Shown: positions 16,622 to 26,563, numbered from the stretch's first letter. The stretch: DNA of 64,000 nt from Persicobacter sp. CCB-QB2 (GCF_001274635.1 NZ_LBGV01000001.1:3038001-3102000); one strand, 5' to 3'. Made by a program: numbers and translations. Notes: generated by a model not told the origin, from the letters alone.

Positions 16622-18377
16622 ACAATTTCTGATGCTTAATCTTTTTATCCAACAAATCGGAAGCATCTCCTTTTACCTTGGCTTTCTCCCAATACTCCAG
16701 CGCCTCACTTTCCTCTCCTAATTGAAAAAGAACATCTCCATAGTGCTCCAAAACAGCTCCGGAAGTCTCTCCCAAATCTACTGCTTTCTTCAAAAATTCT
16801 TTGGCCGCCGGAAAATCGCCCATTTGATAGAGTACCCAGCCATAGGTATCCAGATAGGTTCCATTATCCGGATGCAGTTTAATCAACTTCTCGGACATCT
16901 GCTTGGCTTCCTCCAGATTTTCTTTTCTCAAGGATAAAAAATAACTGTAATTATTCAGAACATGCTCACTGTTGGGATCCAAATTCAGGGCTTCCTTATA
17001 GGCTTTATCTGATTTTTCATGGTCATCAATACCATTGTAGGCATCTCCTAACTGTCCGTAAAAAACGGTGGTCAGTTGTTCATTGTTAGAAGAAAGCTTT
17101 CGCCCCTGTTCAAATGCCTGAACCGCATTTTTATAATTTTTCTCCATCAAATAAGCCGTACCATTAAAGTAGTACAGCATCGCCTGATTGGGGAAAAGCT
17201 CCAAGGCTTTATTGGAATGCGCAATGGCGGCATCCATATCCTCTTTTTCAAAATCAATATTGATCACATTTTGCCATACGGCCAAATTATTGTCATCCAA
17301 CTCCAAAGATTTCAGGTATTGCACCTGTGCATTTTCCCTTTCCTCTAAGGTGAAATAGTAATCCCCAAAAAGCGCAAATGCGGAGGCTTCCTCCGGATGC
17401 ACTTTTACCAGCATTTCACACATCTGCTTTGCCTCTAATTTGGCATCCTCCTTTGGAAGTTGTTGAAATAAACTGACTGCATAAGGCAATTTAGCCTCAA
17501 TCGTCAATTTGGGATCCTCCATTGCCATATGGATATTGGCCTTACCCACCTCATGCTCCTCTTGCTCAACTTGTATTTGCCCTAAAAGCATTCGGACTTC
17601 GGCACTTTTATTATCCTCCAAATAATCGGCTAATAAATCCTGTGCCTGGTTCAGGCGGTTATTGGAAATCAAAATTTCTGATAGTGCCAATACGAATTGA
17701 GGTTCATCCGGGAAGGCTTTGATCAATTTTTCACCTTCAGCTACTGCGCTTTCCAGCTTCCCTTGTTGAATGTAAATTTTCTGCTTCTGGAAAACCACCT
17801 GCTCATTTAAGCCATATACTTCTTCGACTTTATCCAAGGCCCCTAGTGCCTCATCAAACTTTTTTAGGTAAAGGTAAAGGCCTGCTAATTCAAAATTGAA
17901 TTCATCGGTTTTCTCCACATTGGCCATCAAATCTTTGTACACCTGAATGGCTTTCTCTAACTCACCGGTTTTCTTATATACCTCGGCATTCACCAAATAA
18001 TAATACTTATTGGTTTTATCGAGCTCCAAAGCTTTTTGAGCGTGGGTCAGGGCATCTTCATTCTGGTTTCTTCTCATCGAGATCTCGGCCATCTTAAAAT
18101 GTGCCGCAGGATTGTTGGGGTCGTACTCGAGAGATTTTTCGAAATAAACATATGCCTTCACGAAATCATCCAGAATGTAGAACTTTTCTGCCTGAGCAAA
18201 GAACATTTCCGCATTTCGTAAATCCTTCTCCGTTGGTACCACTACCTCGGACTTTTGCTTATTCTTTTTACTTTTTTTCTTCTTCTTTTGAGCGATAGCC
18301 TGACCAGAAATTCCCCCTGCCAGCAAAAAAAACATGAGACTCAAACCAACAGCACGCAAAAATTTGGAAATGTTCAT
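16614..18377 (-). CDS. Exported tetratricopeptide repeat protein
   Basis: A 587-aa protein with a signal peptide (LSLMFFLLAGGISGQAIAQ, cleavage about residue 30), a Lys-rich patch, then about a dozen TPR units from residue 52 to 580. Clear examples are AHFKMAEISMRRNQNEDALT, AVWQNVINIDFEKEDMDAA and EHVLNNYSYFLSLRKENLEEA. TPR arrays bind other proteins. It leads the TPR-DUF4292-EnvC-like gene group, so a role in outer membrane or cell wall assembly is a reasonable inference. Confidence 0.85.
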   Translation of the reverse strand: MNISKFLRAVGLSLMFFLLAGGISGQAIAQKKKKKSKKNKQKSEVVVPTEKDLRNAEMFFAQAEKFYILDDFVKAYVYFEKSLEYDPNNPAAHFKMAEISMRRNQNEDALTHAQKALELDKTNKYYYLVNAEVYKKTGELEKAIQVYKDLMANVEKTDEFNFELAGLYLYLKKFDEALGALDKVEEVYGLNEQVVFQKQKIYIQQGKLESAVAEGEKLIKAFPDEPQFVLALSEILISNNRLNQAQDLLADYLEDNKSAEVRMLLGQIQVEQEEHEVGKANIHMAMEDPKLTIEAKLPYAVSLFQQLPKEDAKLEAKQMCEMLVKVHPEEASAFALFGDYYFTLEERENAQVQYLKSLELDDNNLAVWQNVINIDFEKEDMDAAIAHSNKALELFPNQAMLYYFNGTAYLMEKNYKNAVQAFEQGRKLSSNNEQLTTVFYGQLGDAYNGIDDHEKSDKAYKEALNLDPNSEHVLNNYSYFLSLRKENLEEAKQMSEKLIKLHPDNGTYLDTYGWVLYQMGDFPAAKEFLKKAVDLGETSGAVLEHYGDVLFQLGEESEALEYWEKAKVKGDASDLLDKKIKHQKLYE

Positions 18378-18533
18378 TAGTATATGCGTATGATTAAAAT
18401 GTGATTCTTGGATAACAACTAGATTATCTTTGTAAAACGAAAATTACGGATAAACAGCTAATATCCTCCCCTAAAATTGAAAAAAGAAAGGGGACCATTA
18501 GATGGTAATCGGAAAAAATTGAAAAATAACAAA

Positions 18534-18578
18534 AAAGAAGGCAACCAGATCCTCGTTTGGAGCCCAATTGCCTTCTTT
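18534..18578 (-). terminator. Terminator of the nucleotidyltransferase gene
   Basis: A perfect 11-bp stem, AAAGAAGGCAA / TTGCCTTCTTT, with a 23-base loop lies 16 bases after the stop codon, with T-rich sequence following on the minus strand. Confidence 0.75.
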
Positions 18579-18594
18579 AAATATACGAGCGTGT

Positions 18595-19605
18595 TTACTC
18601 TGTAATAGTGTTGAAATCACCCACCGACATGGTTTTGGATTTCCCTTCGAATACGGCCTGGTTACCAATCATGGAATCTTTCAGAATAGCATGACTGATC
18701 TCACTGTCCTTTTGAATAATCGAATTCTCGACGCGGGAATCGGTAATTTCTGTTCTGTGCCCAACGGAAACATGAGGTCCGACAACGGAATTTATAATTC
18801 TGGCCTGCTTACCGATATACACCGGAGGAATAATTACTGAATTAATTACCTGAGCAGAAGCATCTACCAAACCAGCATCATCCTTAATGTATTCCAGGTA
18901 GCGGTGGTTCGTATTTACCGTAGCCGTTTTGTTTCCACAATCCAACCATTCCTGTACCGTACCAGGATAGAATTTAGTACCTTTTGAAGTCAGGTTTTCC
19001 AAAACGCGCGTGAGCTGGTACTCTCCGGAATCCATGATTTTATGATCAATCAGCTCAGCGATTTCAGCGCGTAAATCTTCCCCTTTCTTGAAATAATAAA
19101 TTCCGATAATCGCCAAATCAGAAACAAAAGATTTTGGCTTCTCCACAAAAGCAGTGATCTGTTTTTCGTCATCCAGCTGTACGACCCCAAAGGCAGAAGG
19201 ATCCTCCACTTGCTTCACCCAGATGATGCCATCTTTTTCGACATCCAAAGTGAAATCAGCTTTGAACAAAGTATCAGCAAAAGCCACTACCGTATTGCCT
19301 TCTAAGATATCCTTGGCGCAATAAATGGCGTGAGCGGTTCCCAAAGCCTCATCCTGATAGAAAATATGGCCCTGAGCCCCGGACTTTTCAGCAATCCCTT
19401 TAAGGTCTGCTTCCACATCCTCCCCAAAGTTGCGACCGATTACGAAACCGATATTGTCGATCTGTTCCGTGCAGACTTTCACGATATCCTCCACCAAACG
19501 CTCCACGATAGGCTTACCTGCAATTGGAACTAATGGTTTAGGAACGGTAAGGGTGTGGGGGCGCATGCGCTTGCCCATACCGGCCATAGGTATGATGATA
19601 TTCAT
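18595..19605 (-). CDS. Sugar-phosphate nucleotidyltransferase with left-handed beta-helix tail
   Basis: A 336-aa enzyme of the glucose-1-phosphate thymidylyl/mannose-1-phosphate guanylyltransferase class. The signature MNIIIPMAGMGKRMRPHTLT, followed by VPKPLVPIAGKPIVE, forms the nucleotide-binding and catalytic loop. VVAFADTLF is at the metal-binding Asp region, and FVEKPKS is typical. Residues about 245-320 form hexapeptide-like turns (SAQVINSVIIPPVYIGKQARI). It would make an NDP-sugar for surface polysaccharide. Nucleotide and sugar cannot be fixed. It lies in a run with dut and a flippase. Confidence 0.85.
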   Translation of the reverse strand: MNIIIPMAGMGKRMRPHTLTVPKPLVPIAGKPIVERLVEDIVKVCTEQIDNIGFVIGRNFGEDVEADLKGIAEKSGAQGHIFYQDEALGTAHAIYCAKDILEGNTVVAFADTLFKADFTLDVEKDGIIWVKQVEDPSAFGVVQLDDEKQITAFVEKPKSFVSDLAIIGIYYFKKGEDLRAEIAELIDHKIMDSGEYQLTRVLENLTSKGTKFYPGTVQEWLDCGNKTATVNTNHRYLEYIKDDAGLVDASAQVINSVIIPPVYIGKQARIINSVVGPHVSVGHRTEITDSRVENSIIQKDSEISHAILKDSMIGNQAVFEGKSKTMSVGDFNTITE

Positions 19606-19634
19606 TGATTTAAAAATTAATGGTTTCTAAAAAA

Positions 19635-20066
19635 TTATTTACCGGTGCTACCAAAACCACCCGCGGCTCTTTCAGAATCTTCCAACAACGCTACTTCTTC
19701 CCACTGAATTTGCTCATGGCGCGCAATCACCATTTGCGCTACACGCTCTCCGTCTTTCACCACAAAAGGCTCATTGGATAAATTCACCAACAACACTTTC
19801 ACCTCTCCTCGATAATCGGCATCAATCGTTCCGGGGCTGTTCAATACAGATAATCCGTGTTTGAATGCCAGCCCACTCCTTGGGCGAATCTGAGCCTCAT
19901 AGCCAACAGGCAATTCCATAAACAAACCAGTTGGCACTAAAACGCGCTCTAAAGGCTTCAATTCAATATCCTGGTCCAAATTAGCATTCAGATCCAGTCC
20001 GGCAGCAGCAGCAGTCTGATACTGAGGCAGACCGTGCTTTGATTTATTAATTACTTTAACTTTCAT
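19635..20066 (-). CDS. dut: Deoxyuridine 5'-triphosphate nucleotidohydrolase (dUTPase)
   Basis: A 143-aa trimeric dUTPase that hydrolyses dUTP to dUMP and pyrophosphate. All five family motifs are present: AGLDLNA (I), [10 protein letters not shown] (II), [11 protein letters not shown] (III, with the catalytic Asp), GERVAQMVI (IV) and [10 protein letters not shown] at the C-terminus (V). Length is standard. It is 15 bases from the flippase gene and 29 bases from the nucleotidyltransferase gene, all on the minus strand, consistent with one transcript. Confidence 0.95.
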   Translation of the reverse strand: MKVKVINKSKHGLPQYQTAAAAGLDLNANLDQDIELKPLERVLVPTGLFMELPVGYEAQIRPRSGLAFKHGLSVLNSPGTIDADYRGEVKVLLVNLSNEPFVVKDGERVAQMVIARHEQIQWEEVALLEDSERAAGGFGSTGK

Positions 20067-20081
20067 CCTGATTATAAAAAA

Positions 20082-21587
20082 CTAAGCCCTGCGATTTTTA
20101 CGCAGCGTACTTCTTTCCAAAATAAACACCATCCCGGCAAAGATCAAAAAGATCAATAGCTGAATCCCTTTAAGAAAATAGAAATTGTCAAGTTTTAATT
20201 GGAAACAAAAGTGACCCAATAGGCCCGCGAGCACCAAATAAAGCATTCCCCTCACCATTTGATAAGGGATAGGATAATATTTCTGCCCCAATATATAACT
20301 TGCCACGGTCATTAATAAATAAACAATAAAAGTGACATAGGCCGAGCCCATATATCCATAGCTTGGAATGAGCATGAGGTTCAAAAGAATGGTCAATATC
20401 GCTCCTCCAACCGCTAAATAGGTCCCCACATAAGTCCGGTCCGTAAGCTTATACCACATGGATAAATTGTAATACACCCCTAACAGCAAATTAGCCATCA
20501 GCAGCACCGGAACCGCATCCAGTGCCAGCTTGTATTCCGCTTGTCTGAGGGTAAAAATGGCGATAATATCCAGATTGGCGACTATACCCACATAAGCCAC
20601 TGCCCCGAAAGCAATAAAAATATGGGTCACCTTACCAATAAGCGCCGGGGAATTCTTATCGCCGGAATTATTGAAGAAAAAAGGTTCTGCCGCATACTTA
20701 TAGGCCTGAATCGCCAAATTCATAAAAATGGCCAGCTTGTAACAAGCCCCAAAAATTCCTAAAATTTCCTGATTTGAAAAGCCCTCATAAAAGCCTTCCG
20801 GAAGAATTTTCTTCAGCATCAGTCGGGAGAACATTTCATTGGTTGTCCCGGCAACGCCCATAAATAAAAGAGGGTAACCATAACGTACGATGGGATTTAT
20901 GACCTCCTTATTCCATTGGAATTTAAAACTGCGAAAGGCGCTGCCCAACATGATCCAATTGGCCGCAGAGGCCACTAAATTAGAGAATACAACGATCGCT
21001 GGCCCCACTGCCGGGCTGTACCAGCTATTTACCCATGCTGCCTGTTCCGGCATAAACTTCCCTTCCAAAATGGCATTAATACCCACCAACAGCACAATGT
21101 TCAAGCTCATATTGATGAGGATATTGATCATTTTGGTCATGGCGAATTTCTTGGCCTTCCCTTCAATTCTCAATTTTGCAAAAGGAATGGCACTCACCCC
21201 GTCCAAAAATAATATCGCCGCCAAAGCATAGACATAGCCCTCTTTACCCGGAAATTCCAAATAATTCATAATGGGCGTGGCCAATGCACAAAGCAATAAG
21301 GCCAGTGCCGTATCAATGACCAAAACGAGGCTGGTAATCTGATTGAAAATAGATTTGGCACTTGATTTATCCTGAGAAACAAAGCGGAAGAAGGTAGTCT
21401 CCATTCCAAAGGTGAACAATACCATGAAAAAGGCGACATAGGCGTACAGCTCAGTCACCACACCATATTCCGCTGCGGATAAATAAGTGGTATAAAGGGG
21501 AACTAAAAAGTAGTTCAGCATCCGGCCCACAATACTGCTCATGCCATAAAGCACGGTATCTCCGGCCAGTTTTTTCAATCTGCTCAT
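20082..21587 (-). CDS. Polysaccharide/lipopolysaccharide flippase (MOP superfamily, Wzx-like)
   Basis: 501 aa from the ATG at 21587 (MSRLKKLAGDTVLYGMSSIV), with about 14 hydrophobic segments. The start, an amphipathic Lys-rich stretch followed by GMSSIVGRMLNYFLVPLYT, is typical of Wzx/RfbX-type oligosaccharide-lipid flippases in the inner membrane. An earlier ATG at 21629 would place the start inside the terminator of the crotonase gene and adds GDTQSFPFINPFL, so it was rejected. It forms a likely operon with dut and the sugar nucleotidyltransferase. Confidence 0.85.
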   Translation of the reverse strand: MSRLKKLAGDTVLYGMSSIVGRMLNYFLVPLYTTYLSAAEYGVVTELYAYVAFFMVLFTFGMETTFFRFVSQDKSSAKSIFNQITSLVLVIDTALALLLCALATPIMNYLEFPGKEGYVYALAAILFLDGVSAIPFAKLRIEGKAKKFAMTKMINILINMSLNIVLLVGINAILEGKFMPEQAAWVNSWYSPAVGPAIVVFSNLVASAANWIMLGSAFRSFKFQWNKEVINPIVRYGYPLLFMGVAGTTNEMFSRLMLKKILPEGFYEGFSNQEILGIFGACYKLAIFMNLAIQAYKYAAEPFFFNNSGDKNSPALIGKVTHIFIAFGAVAYVGIVANLDIIAIFTLRQAEYKLALDAVPVLLMANLLLGVYYNLSMWYKLTDRTYVGTYLAVGGAILTILLNLMLIPSYGYMGSAYVTFIVYLLMTVASYILGQKYYPIPYQMVRGMLYLVLAGLLGHFCFQLKLDNFYFLKGIQLLIFLIFAGMVFILERSTLRKNRRA

Positions 21588-21608
21588 TAAAAATGGGTTG
21601 ATAAAAGG

Positions 21609-21638
21609 AAAGGATTGAGTATCACCCAATCCTTTTTA
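21609..21638 (-). terminator. Terminator of the crotonase gene
   Basis: The stem AAAGGATTG / CAATCCTTT with a 9-base loop starts 25 bases after the crotonase stop on the minus strand, with a T-rich tail. Confidence 0.75.
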
Positions 21639-21661
21639 TTTGTAATAATATTTTTTGTCGC

Positions 21662-22441
21662 TTATTCTCCCTGAAAATCCGGGTCACGCTTTTCCAAAAA
21701 AGCCGATACGCCTTCCTTAAAATCTTGTGACTTACAAAGGTTCGAGAAGTTATTGGCTTCTGACTGATAGCCGGCATCTGTTCCTTTGGACGCCGCATTC
21801 ACACAGCTGATCACAGAACCAATGGCCAGTGGGGCCTTGTTAATAATCTTTCTCATGATTTCCTTGGCTTTCACCATCAGCTCATCCTGAGAATACACCA
21901 CATGATTCACCAGACCTATGTTTTTTCCTTCTGCGGCGGGCACCTGATCTCCGGTCAGCATTAATTCCAATGCTTTGCCTCTGCCCACAATATTGGCCAT
22001 TCTTTGAGTACCGCCAAAACCGGGAATCAAGCCCAGGTTCACCTCTGGAAGACCAAAACGGGCATTTTCTGTCGCCACGCGGATATGGCAGGCCATAGCC
22101 AGTTCACAGCCGCCCCCTAAAGCAAAGCCATTCACCGCCGCAATCACCGGCTTGTGGCAATCCTCTATCATAGCAAAAACCTCCTGACCAGTTTCAGAGT
22201 ATTTTCTACCATTAAGTTCGTTCAGCGTTTTGATTTCATTGATGTCCACCCCGGCAGAAAAAGACTTCTCTCCCTTGCCGGTGATAATCATCCCACGCAC
22301 ATCATCATCGTCATATCCACGTTGAATCGCCTCTCTGAGATCCTCCAGCGTCTGAAGGTCCAATACATTGTACTTTTCAGGCTTATTGATTGTCAGCAGA
22401 AGGACGTTATCCTCCACTTCAAATTCGATGGATTTAAACAT
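21662..22441 (-). CDS. Enoyl-CoA hydratase/isomerase (crotonase) family protein
   Basis: A 259-aa cytoplasmic enzyme of the crotonase fold. The oxyanion-hole motif AAVNGFALGGGCELAMACH carries the first catalytic Glu, and FGLPEVNLGLIPGFGGTQR the second. Both glutamates are those of enoyl-CoA hydratase, so hydration of 2-enoyl-CoA is the most likely activity, in fatty acid or amino acid breakdown. No other beta-oxidation gene is adjacent. It has its own strong promoter and a terminator, so it appears to be a single-gene unit. Confidence 0.88.
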   Translation of the reverse strand: MFKSIEFEVEDNVLLLTINKPEKYNVLDLQTLEDLREAIQRGYDDDDVRGMIITGKGEKSFSAGVDINEIKTLNELNGRKYSETGQEVFAMIEDCHKPVIAAVNGFALGGGCELAMACHIRVATENARFGLPEVNLGLIPGFGGTQRMANIVGRGKALELMLTGDQVPAAEGKNIGLVNHVVYSQDELMVKAKEIMRKIINKAPLAIGSVISCVNAASKGTDAGYQSEANNFSNLCKSQDFKEGVSAFLEKRDPDFQGE

Positions 22442-22463
22442 TACAAAATGGAAATTTTTTTAC

Positions 22464-22494
22464 CAAAGATAAAGCTTGACCTTAAAATCGCAAA
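22464..22494 (-). promoter_or_regulatory. Promoter of the crotonase gene
   Basis: On the minus strand TTTG (22491-22494), 19 bases, then TATCTTTG (22464-22471): an exact fit to the Bacteroidota TTTG-N19-TAnnTTTG consensus, 22 bases before the start codon. Confidence 0.75.
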
Positions 22495-22601
22495 AAATGT
22501 AGCATTTATTTAAGGCCTTTGACTCCCCTCCTAAAGTATTAGCAAAAAAAGGATAAAGTCAATTTAATTCACTGTAAATGAGCAAAAATTAGCAGTGCTT
22601 G

Positions 22602-22720
22602 TATTTTTGCGGGCTGAAGTAACTAAAATAAATTGATGGAAAAAAGAAGATCGGTCATCCTCCACAATTCTTCCTAAAAAAGCCCTGAATAATTCAGTAA
22701 TATCCGACCTCTTTTTGAGT
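22602..22720 (+). ncRNA. Candidate short leader transcript or attenuator upstream of icd
   Basis: The gap 22442-22878 holds a -7-like box, TATTTTTGC (22602-22610), then a 13-codon frame (22636-22677, MEKRRSVILHNSS). A structure follows in which AAAAAGAAGATCGG (about 22640-22653) can pair with CCGACCTCTTTTT (22704-22716), ending in a T-run; CTGAATAATTCAG (22685-22697) can form an inner hairpin. This could be a small RNA with its own terminator or an attenuating leader of icd. The remaining sequence to 22878 is A/T-rich without visible genes. Confidence 0.3.
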
Positions 22721-22878
22721 CAAAAAATACAAATCAAATCCTCTATACCTATATAAATTATCAATACCACATATTTATAATCAAAAAAGGATGGCAGCCT
22801 GAAAAATCAATAAATTTCTTTAAATTCGTTAGGAATCATAAAATCAACATAGACCTTAAATTCTTATTCCCTATCGTT

Positions 22879-24321
22879 ATGCCAAACAAAACAATAACCG
22901 TAGCCCACGGTGATGGTATCGGACCGGAAATCATGGAAGCCACTTTGGCGATTTTGGAGGCAGCTAAAGCCCCTATTGATATTGAAACCATTGAAATTGG
23001 GAAAAATGTGTACCTAAAAGGTGTTTCTGCAGGAATTGAGCCCTCATCCTGGGAATCCCTTCGTAAGAATAAAATTTTTCTAAAAGCCCCGATTACCACT
23101 CCTCAGGGTGGTGGCTTCAAGAGTTTGAACGTCACCACACGTAAAACCCTTGGCCTTTACGCCAATGTCAGACCCTGCCGTTCCTTCTTCCCCTATGTAC
23201 AAACTCACCATCCATTAACTGACATGGTGATTATCCGGGAAAATGAAGAGGATCTATACGCCGGCATAGAACACCAGCAAACGGAGGATGTGGTGCAGTG
23301 TCTGAAGCTCATCTCCAGGTCCGGCTGCGAGAAAATCGTACGTTATGCCTATGAATATGCCCGCAAATATGGTCGCAAAAAAGTGACCTGTATGACCAAG
23401 GACAATATCATGAAGCAGGCAGATGGCCTTTTCCACCGCGTATTCGATGAAGTAGGGAAGGAATATCCGGAAATTGAGCAGGAGCACATGATCATCGATA
23501 TCGGCTCGGCCATGATTGCCGATCGTCCACATATCTTCGATGTTATCGTAACGCTGAATCTTTATGGGGACATCATTTCAGATATTGCAGCACAAATCAC
23601 CGGATCGGTAGGATTGGGCGGATCTTCCAATGTGGGGGAAAATTACGCCATGTTTGAGGCCATCCACGGCTCTGCTCCGGATATTGCCGGAAAAAATATT
23701 GCCAACCCCTCCGGTCTGATCAATGCTGCTGTGATGATGATGGTACACATTGGCGAGCCGGAAATTGCCGAAAAAATCCAAAATGCCTGGTTAAAAACCA
23801 TTGAGGATGGAATTCATACGGCTGATATTTACGACAAAACGGATTCTAAAGAATTGGTAGGCACCAAAGAATTTGCTTTGGCAGTGATTGAGCGATTGGG
23901 TAAAAAACCTTCGGAGCTCAAATCAGTAACCTACGATGAACAAAAAGAGGAGCCAAAACCCATGACGAAATACACTCCTCAAAAGAAAGAATTAGTGGGA
24001 GTGGATGTATTCATCGACTGGAAAAGCGAAGACATGAACCCGAATACCATTGGTGACGCTCTAAATGCCATTGAGGCTGATGGGCTTAAACTTAGAATGA
24101 TTTCTAACCGCGGTATTAAGGTATATCCGGATGGTAATCCGGAAACTTTCTGCGTAGACCACTGGCGTTGTCGGTTTGTCGCCACTGATGAAACGGTAAG
24201 TCATAGTCAGGTAGCTCAATTACTGACCATATTGGCCGATAAAGGCCACGACTTTATCAAAACAGAACATTTGTATATGTTCAATGGAGAAAGAGCTTAT
24301 TCCCTCGGACAAGGGGAATAA
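22879..24321 (+). CDS. icd: NADP-dependent isocitrate dehydrogenase with C-terminal extension
   Basis: A 480-aa enzyme that converts isocitrate to 2-oxoglutarate in the TCA cycle. The isopropylmalate/isocitrate dehydrogenase fold fills about 1-335: AHGDGIGPEIM, RENEEDLYAGIEH, the signature ITGSVGLGGSSNVGENYAMF and EAIHGSAPDIAGKNIANPSG. Residues about 350-480 form an extra domain (VGVDVFIDWKSEDMNPNTIG onward), the arrangement of the Thermus-type enzyme (about 496 aa) rather than the 416-aa E. coli type. The start is the first ATG and directly precedes the first conserved strand. It has a long leader and a terminator after it. Confidence 0.92.
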   Translation: MPNKTITVAHGDGIGPEIMEATLAILEAAKAPIDIETIEIGKNVYLKGVSAGIEPSSWESLRKNKIFLKAPITTPQGGGFKSLNVTTRKTLGLYANVRPCRSFFPYVQTHHPLTDMVIIRENEEDLYAGIEHQQTEDVVQCLKLISRSGCEKIVRYAYEYARKYGRKKVTCMTKDNIMKQADGLFHRVFDEVGKEYPEIEQEHMIIDIGSAMIADRPHIFDVIVTLNLYGDIISDIAAQITGSVGLGGSSNVGENYAMFEAIHGSAPDIAGKNIANPSGLINAAVMMMVHIGEPEIAEKIQNAWLKTIEDGIHTADIYDKTDSKELVGTKEFALAVIERLGKKPSELKSVTYDEQKEEPKPMTKYTPQKKELVGVDVFIDWKSEDMNPNTIGDALNAIEADGLKLRMISNRGIKVYPDGNPETFCVDHWRCRFVATDETVSHSQVAQLLTILADKGHDFIKTEHLYMFNGERAYSLGQGE

Positions 24322-24344
24322 AAGTTATAATATTTCTTATTGCG

Positions 24345-24377
24345 AAAGCACTGCCTCCCCGGTAGTGCTTTTGTTTT
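24345..24377 (+). terminator. Terminator of icd
   Basis: The stem AAAGCACT / AGTGCTTT with an 11-base loop is followed by TTGTTTT, 23 bases after the icd stop. Confidence 0.7.
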
Positions 24378-24542
24378 ATACAAGTACCTAAAAAGATGAT
24401 TTTCAACACTTTACCTTACACTTTTCACAAAAAAACTTTTTATTACATCATGACCAAAGCTTAATCGACATTACCCGCAACATGCGTTTAATTTTTTTTC
24501 AGAAGAGCCGTAACTCTAAGAGTACCAAAATTAACCTCAATA

Positions 24543-26558
24543 ATGATAAAATATTTTGCTATTCTGAGTGTAATACTCCTGGCATGGTCCTGCACCCCGG
24601 ATCGAGACAATCCGGTAGATAATCAAGATGTTGATGCGCTTCAAAATCTAAATATTCCCGAGGATTTTAATTTTCAAACAGAAAGTGCTTCCACTATCAG
24701 CCTATCCACTGATTTAACCGAAACAAAATTTGTACTATTAAATGAGCAATTTGACGTGATCTTTAATGGTGAAACCGATAACCAGGGAATCGCCACTGTT
24801 GATTTGAATATTCCTGCGGCCTCCGAAGAAGTTTATGTTCATTTTACGAAATTCGGCGTGCCACAAGATTCTTTCCCTATTTATCGAAGTGAGGGCTTTC
24901 AGTTTGAAATCACTACCGATCGTTCTGCTCCCAGCAACCGGATTTCCGCTGTAAGTGTTAACGGAGATCCCACACCAGGCTATCAGTATTTAGGAAGCTG
25001 GAATACCAATGGGTTGCCCGACTATCTTGTAAGTCCTGGAGATAATATCTCGTCCGCTCTTATTGATCAAGTGCAGGCGAGCCTACCGGAAAAATTCCCG
25101 GTCCCTACTTACAACCCGGATTATCTGAACGCTACCACCAAAGAAATACACATTACCGGTGGATCTACTGACGTTTGGGTCACCTTTGTTCATGAAGGGG
25201 CGGGCTACAGAAACTCTCTGGGTTATTACACTTACCCAACAAATGATCCTCCAAGCTCCATTTCTGATATTGAAAACAGCCGAACCATCATTTTCCCAAA
25301 TGCTTCTTTGAAGGGCAGTGGGGGTCAAATGATGTCCGGTGATAAAGTAAAAATCGGAACTTTTGATGCCGGAACTACCATTGGCTTTTTTATTTTATCA
25401 GATGCCTTCCGCAATCAACAGCCTTCCAGCCCAAAATGGAGCTTCTATTCTCATCCGGATTTAAACCCAGAAAATAGCGCGGACAACCGCCAGCATATGG
25501 TCATGCTTTACAATCCGGATGAAGAGCTTTATCTATTTGGATTTGAAGACATCCAAAGAGAAGAAAGAGGTTGTGATCAGGATTTCAATGATCTGGTATT
25601 TTATGCGACGGCAAACCCAACATCCAATATTACAAGAGGTGATGTACCGGAAACCACGGATCCTACCGATGGAGATGGGGATGGGGTAGATGACGTTTTT
25701 GATCGCGACCCCAATGACCCGAAAAGAACCTATTATGATTATTACCCTGGCTCCAACGCTTTCGCATCCTTAACTTATGAAGACCTCTGGCCAAGTAAAG
25801 GTGATTATGATTTTAATGACCTGGTAATTGATTATCAGTACCAAATCGTGAAAAACGGCAATTACCAGGTGACTTTTATCGAAGGAACCTTCGTTATCCG
25901 GGCCATTGGTGCGGGCTTTAAAAACGGATTTGCCATTAACTTCCCTGAGCTGAGCCCTAATCAGGTCAGCTCTGTGAATGTAGTACCGGATGAAAATGGC
26001 ATCCAGCCATTTGCGGAGGGCTATTTAAATATAGCGGCCAATGGCACCGAAGCAGGGCAGTCCACTGCAGTGGTTCCCATTTTTGACAATGCTTATAACA
26101 TCATGCAGGCCTTTGGCGGCGCTTATGTGAATGTTTTGGCGGCCAACCCTTACCAAACCCCGGACACACTCCGGTTTTCGATGGAACTGACAAGTCCTAT
26201 CCTTCCGGCTGAAATTGGGAATGCACCTTTTGACCCTATTCTGATTGCCAATATGAGACGAGGGTATGAAATTCATTTGGCAGGAAAAGCGCCCACAGAT
26301 TTAGCCGATACCGGCCTTTTCCAAAATGCTGATGATGACTCCAGCATCAATGATGGAAAGCTGTATAAATCACAACACAATTTGCCCTGGGCAATGAACC
26401 TGCCCAATTCTTTTGATTACTGCGCAGAGGGCAAACGTATTGATGAGACTTATCTGAAATTTGTGGAATGGGTAGAATCTGGCGGAAGCACCTATCCGGA
26501 TTGGTATTCAGATAAAAGTGGATATCGCAACACCAGTAATATTTACCAAGTGCCATAA
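24543..26558 (+). CDS. LruC-domain surface lipoprotein with DUF4114-like regions
   Basis: A 671-aa lipoprotein: the signal sequence ends in LLAWSC, with Cys about residue 17. Two related modules carry the pattern DxDFNDLV: RGCDQDFNDLVFYA (about 345) and KGDYDFNDLVIDYQYQI (about 423). Between them lies a calcium-loop stretch, DPTDGDGDGVDDVFDRDPND (about 373-392). The second module through about residue 655 matches the LruC domain/DUF4842 described in Bacteroidota and Leptospira. Such proteins are thought to be outer-membrane exposed; ligand and function are unknown. It is single, with a shared terminator downstream. Confidence 0.82.
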   Translation: MIKYFAILSVILLAWSCTPDRDNPVDNQDVDALQNLNIPEDFNFQTESASTISLSTDLTETKFVLLNEQFDVIFNGETDNQGIATVDLNIPAASEEVYVHFTKFGVPQDSFPIYRSEGFQFEITTDRSAPSNRISAVSVNGDPTPGYQYLGSWNTNGLPDYLVSPGDNISSALIDQVQASLPEKFPVPTYNPDYLNATTKEIHITGGSTDVWVTFVHEGAGYRNSLGYYTYPTNDPPSSISDIENSRTIIFPNASLKGSGGQMMSGDKVKIGTFDAGTTIGFFILSDAFRNQQPSSPKWSFYSHPDLNPENSADNRQHMVMLYNPDEELYLFGFEDIQREERGCDQDFNDLVFYATANPTSNITRGDVPETTDPTDGDGDGVDDVFDRDPNDPKRTYYDYYPGSNAFASLTYEDLWPSKGDYDFNDLVIDYQYQIVKNGNYQVTFIEGTFVIRAIGAGFKNGFAINFPELSPNQVSSVNVVPDENGIQPFAEGYLNIAANGTEAGQSTAVVPIFDNAYNIMQAFGGAYVNVLAANPYQTPDTLRFSMELTSPILPAEIGNAPFDPILIANMRRGYEIHLAGKAPTDLADTGLFQNADDDSSINDGKLYKSQHNLPWAMNLPNSFDYCAEGKRIDETYLKFVEWVESGGSTYPDWYSDKSGYRNTSNIYQVP

Positions 26559-26563
26559 AACAA

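Noticed and set aside
18378..18594. A further copy of the TTAA repeat between the TPR and nucleotidyltransferase genes (a TCCTCGTTTGGAG stretch)
   Set aside because: Only about ten bases match, and they fall in the loop of the terminator; no ends or core are present.
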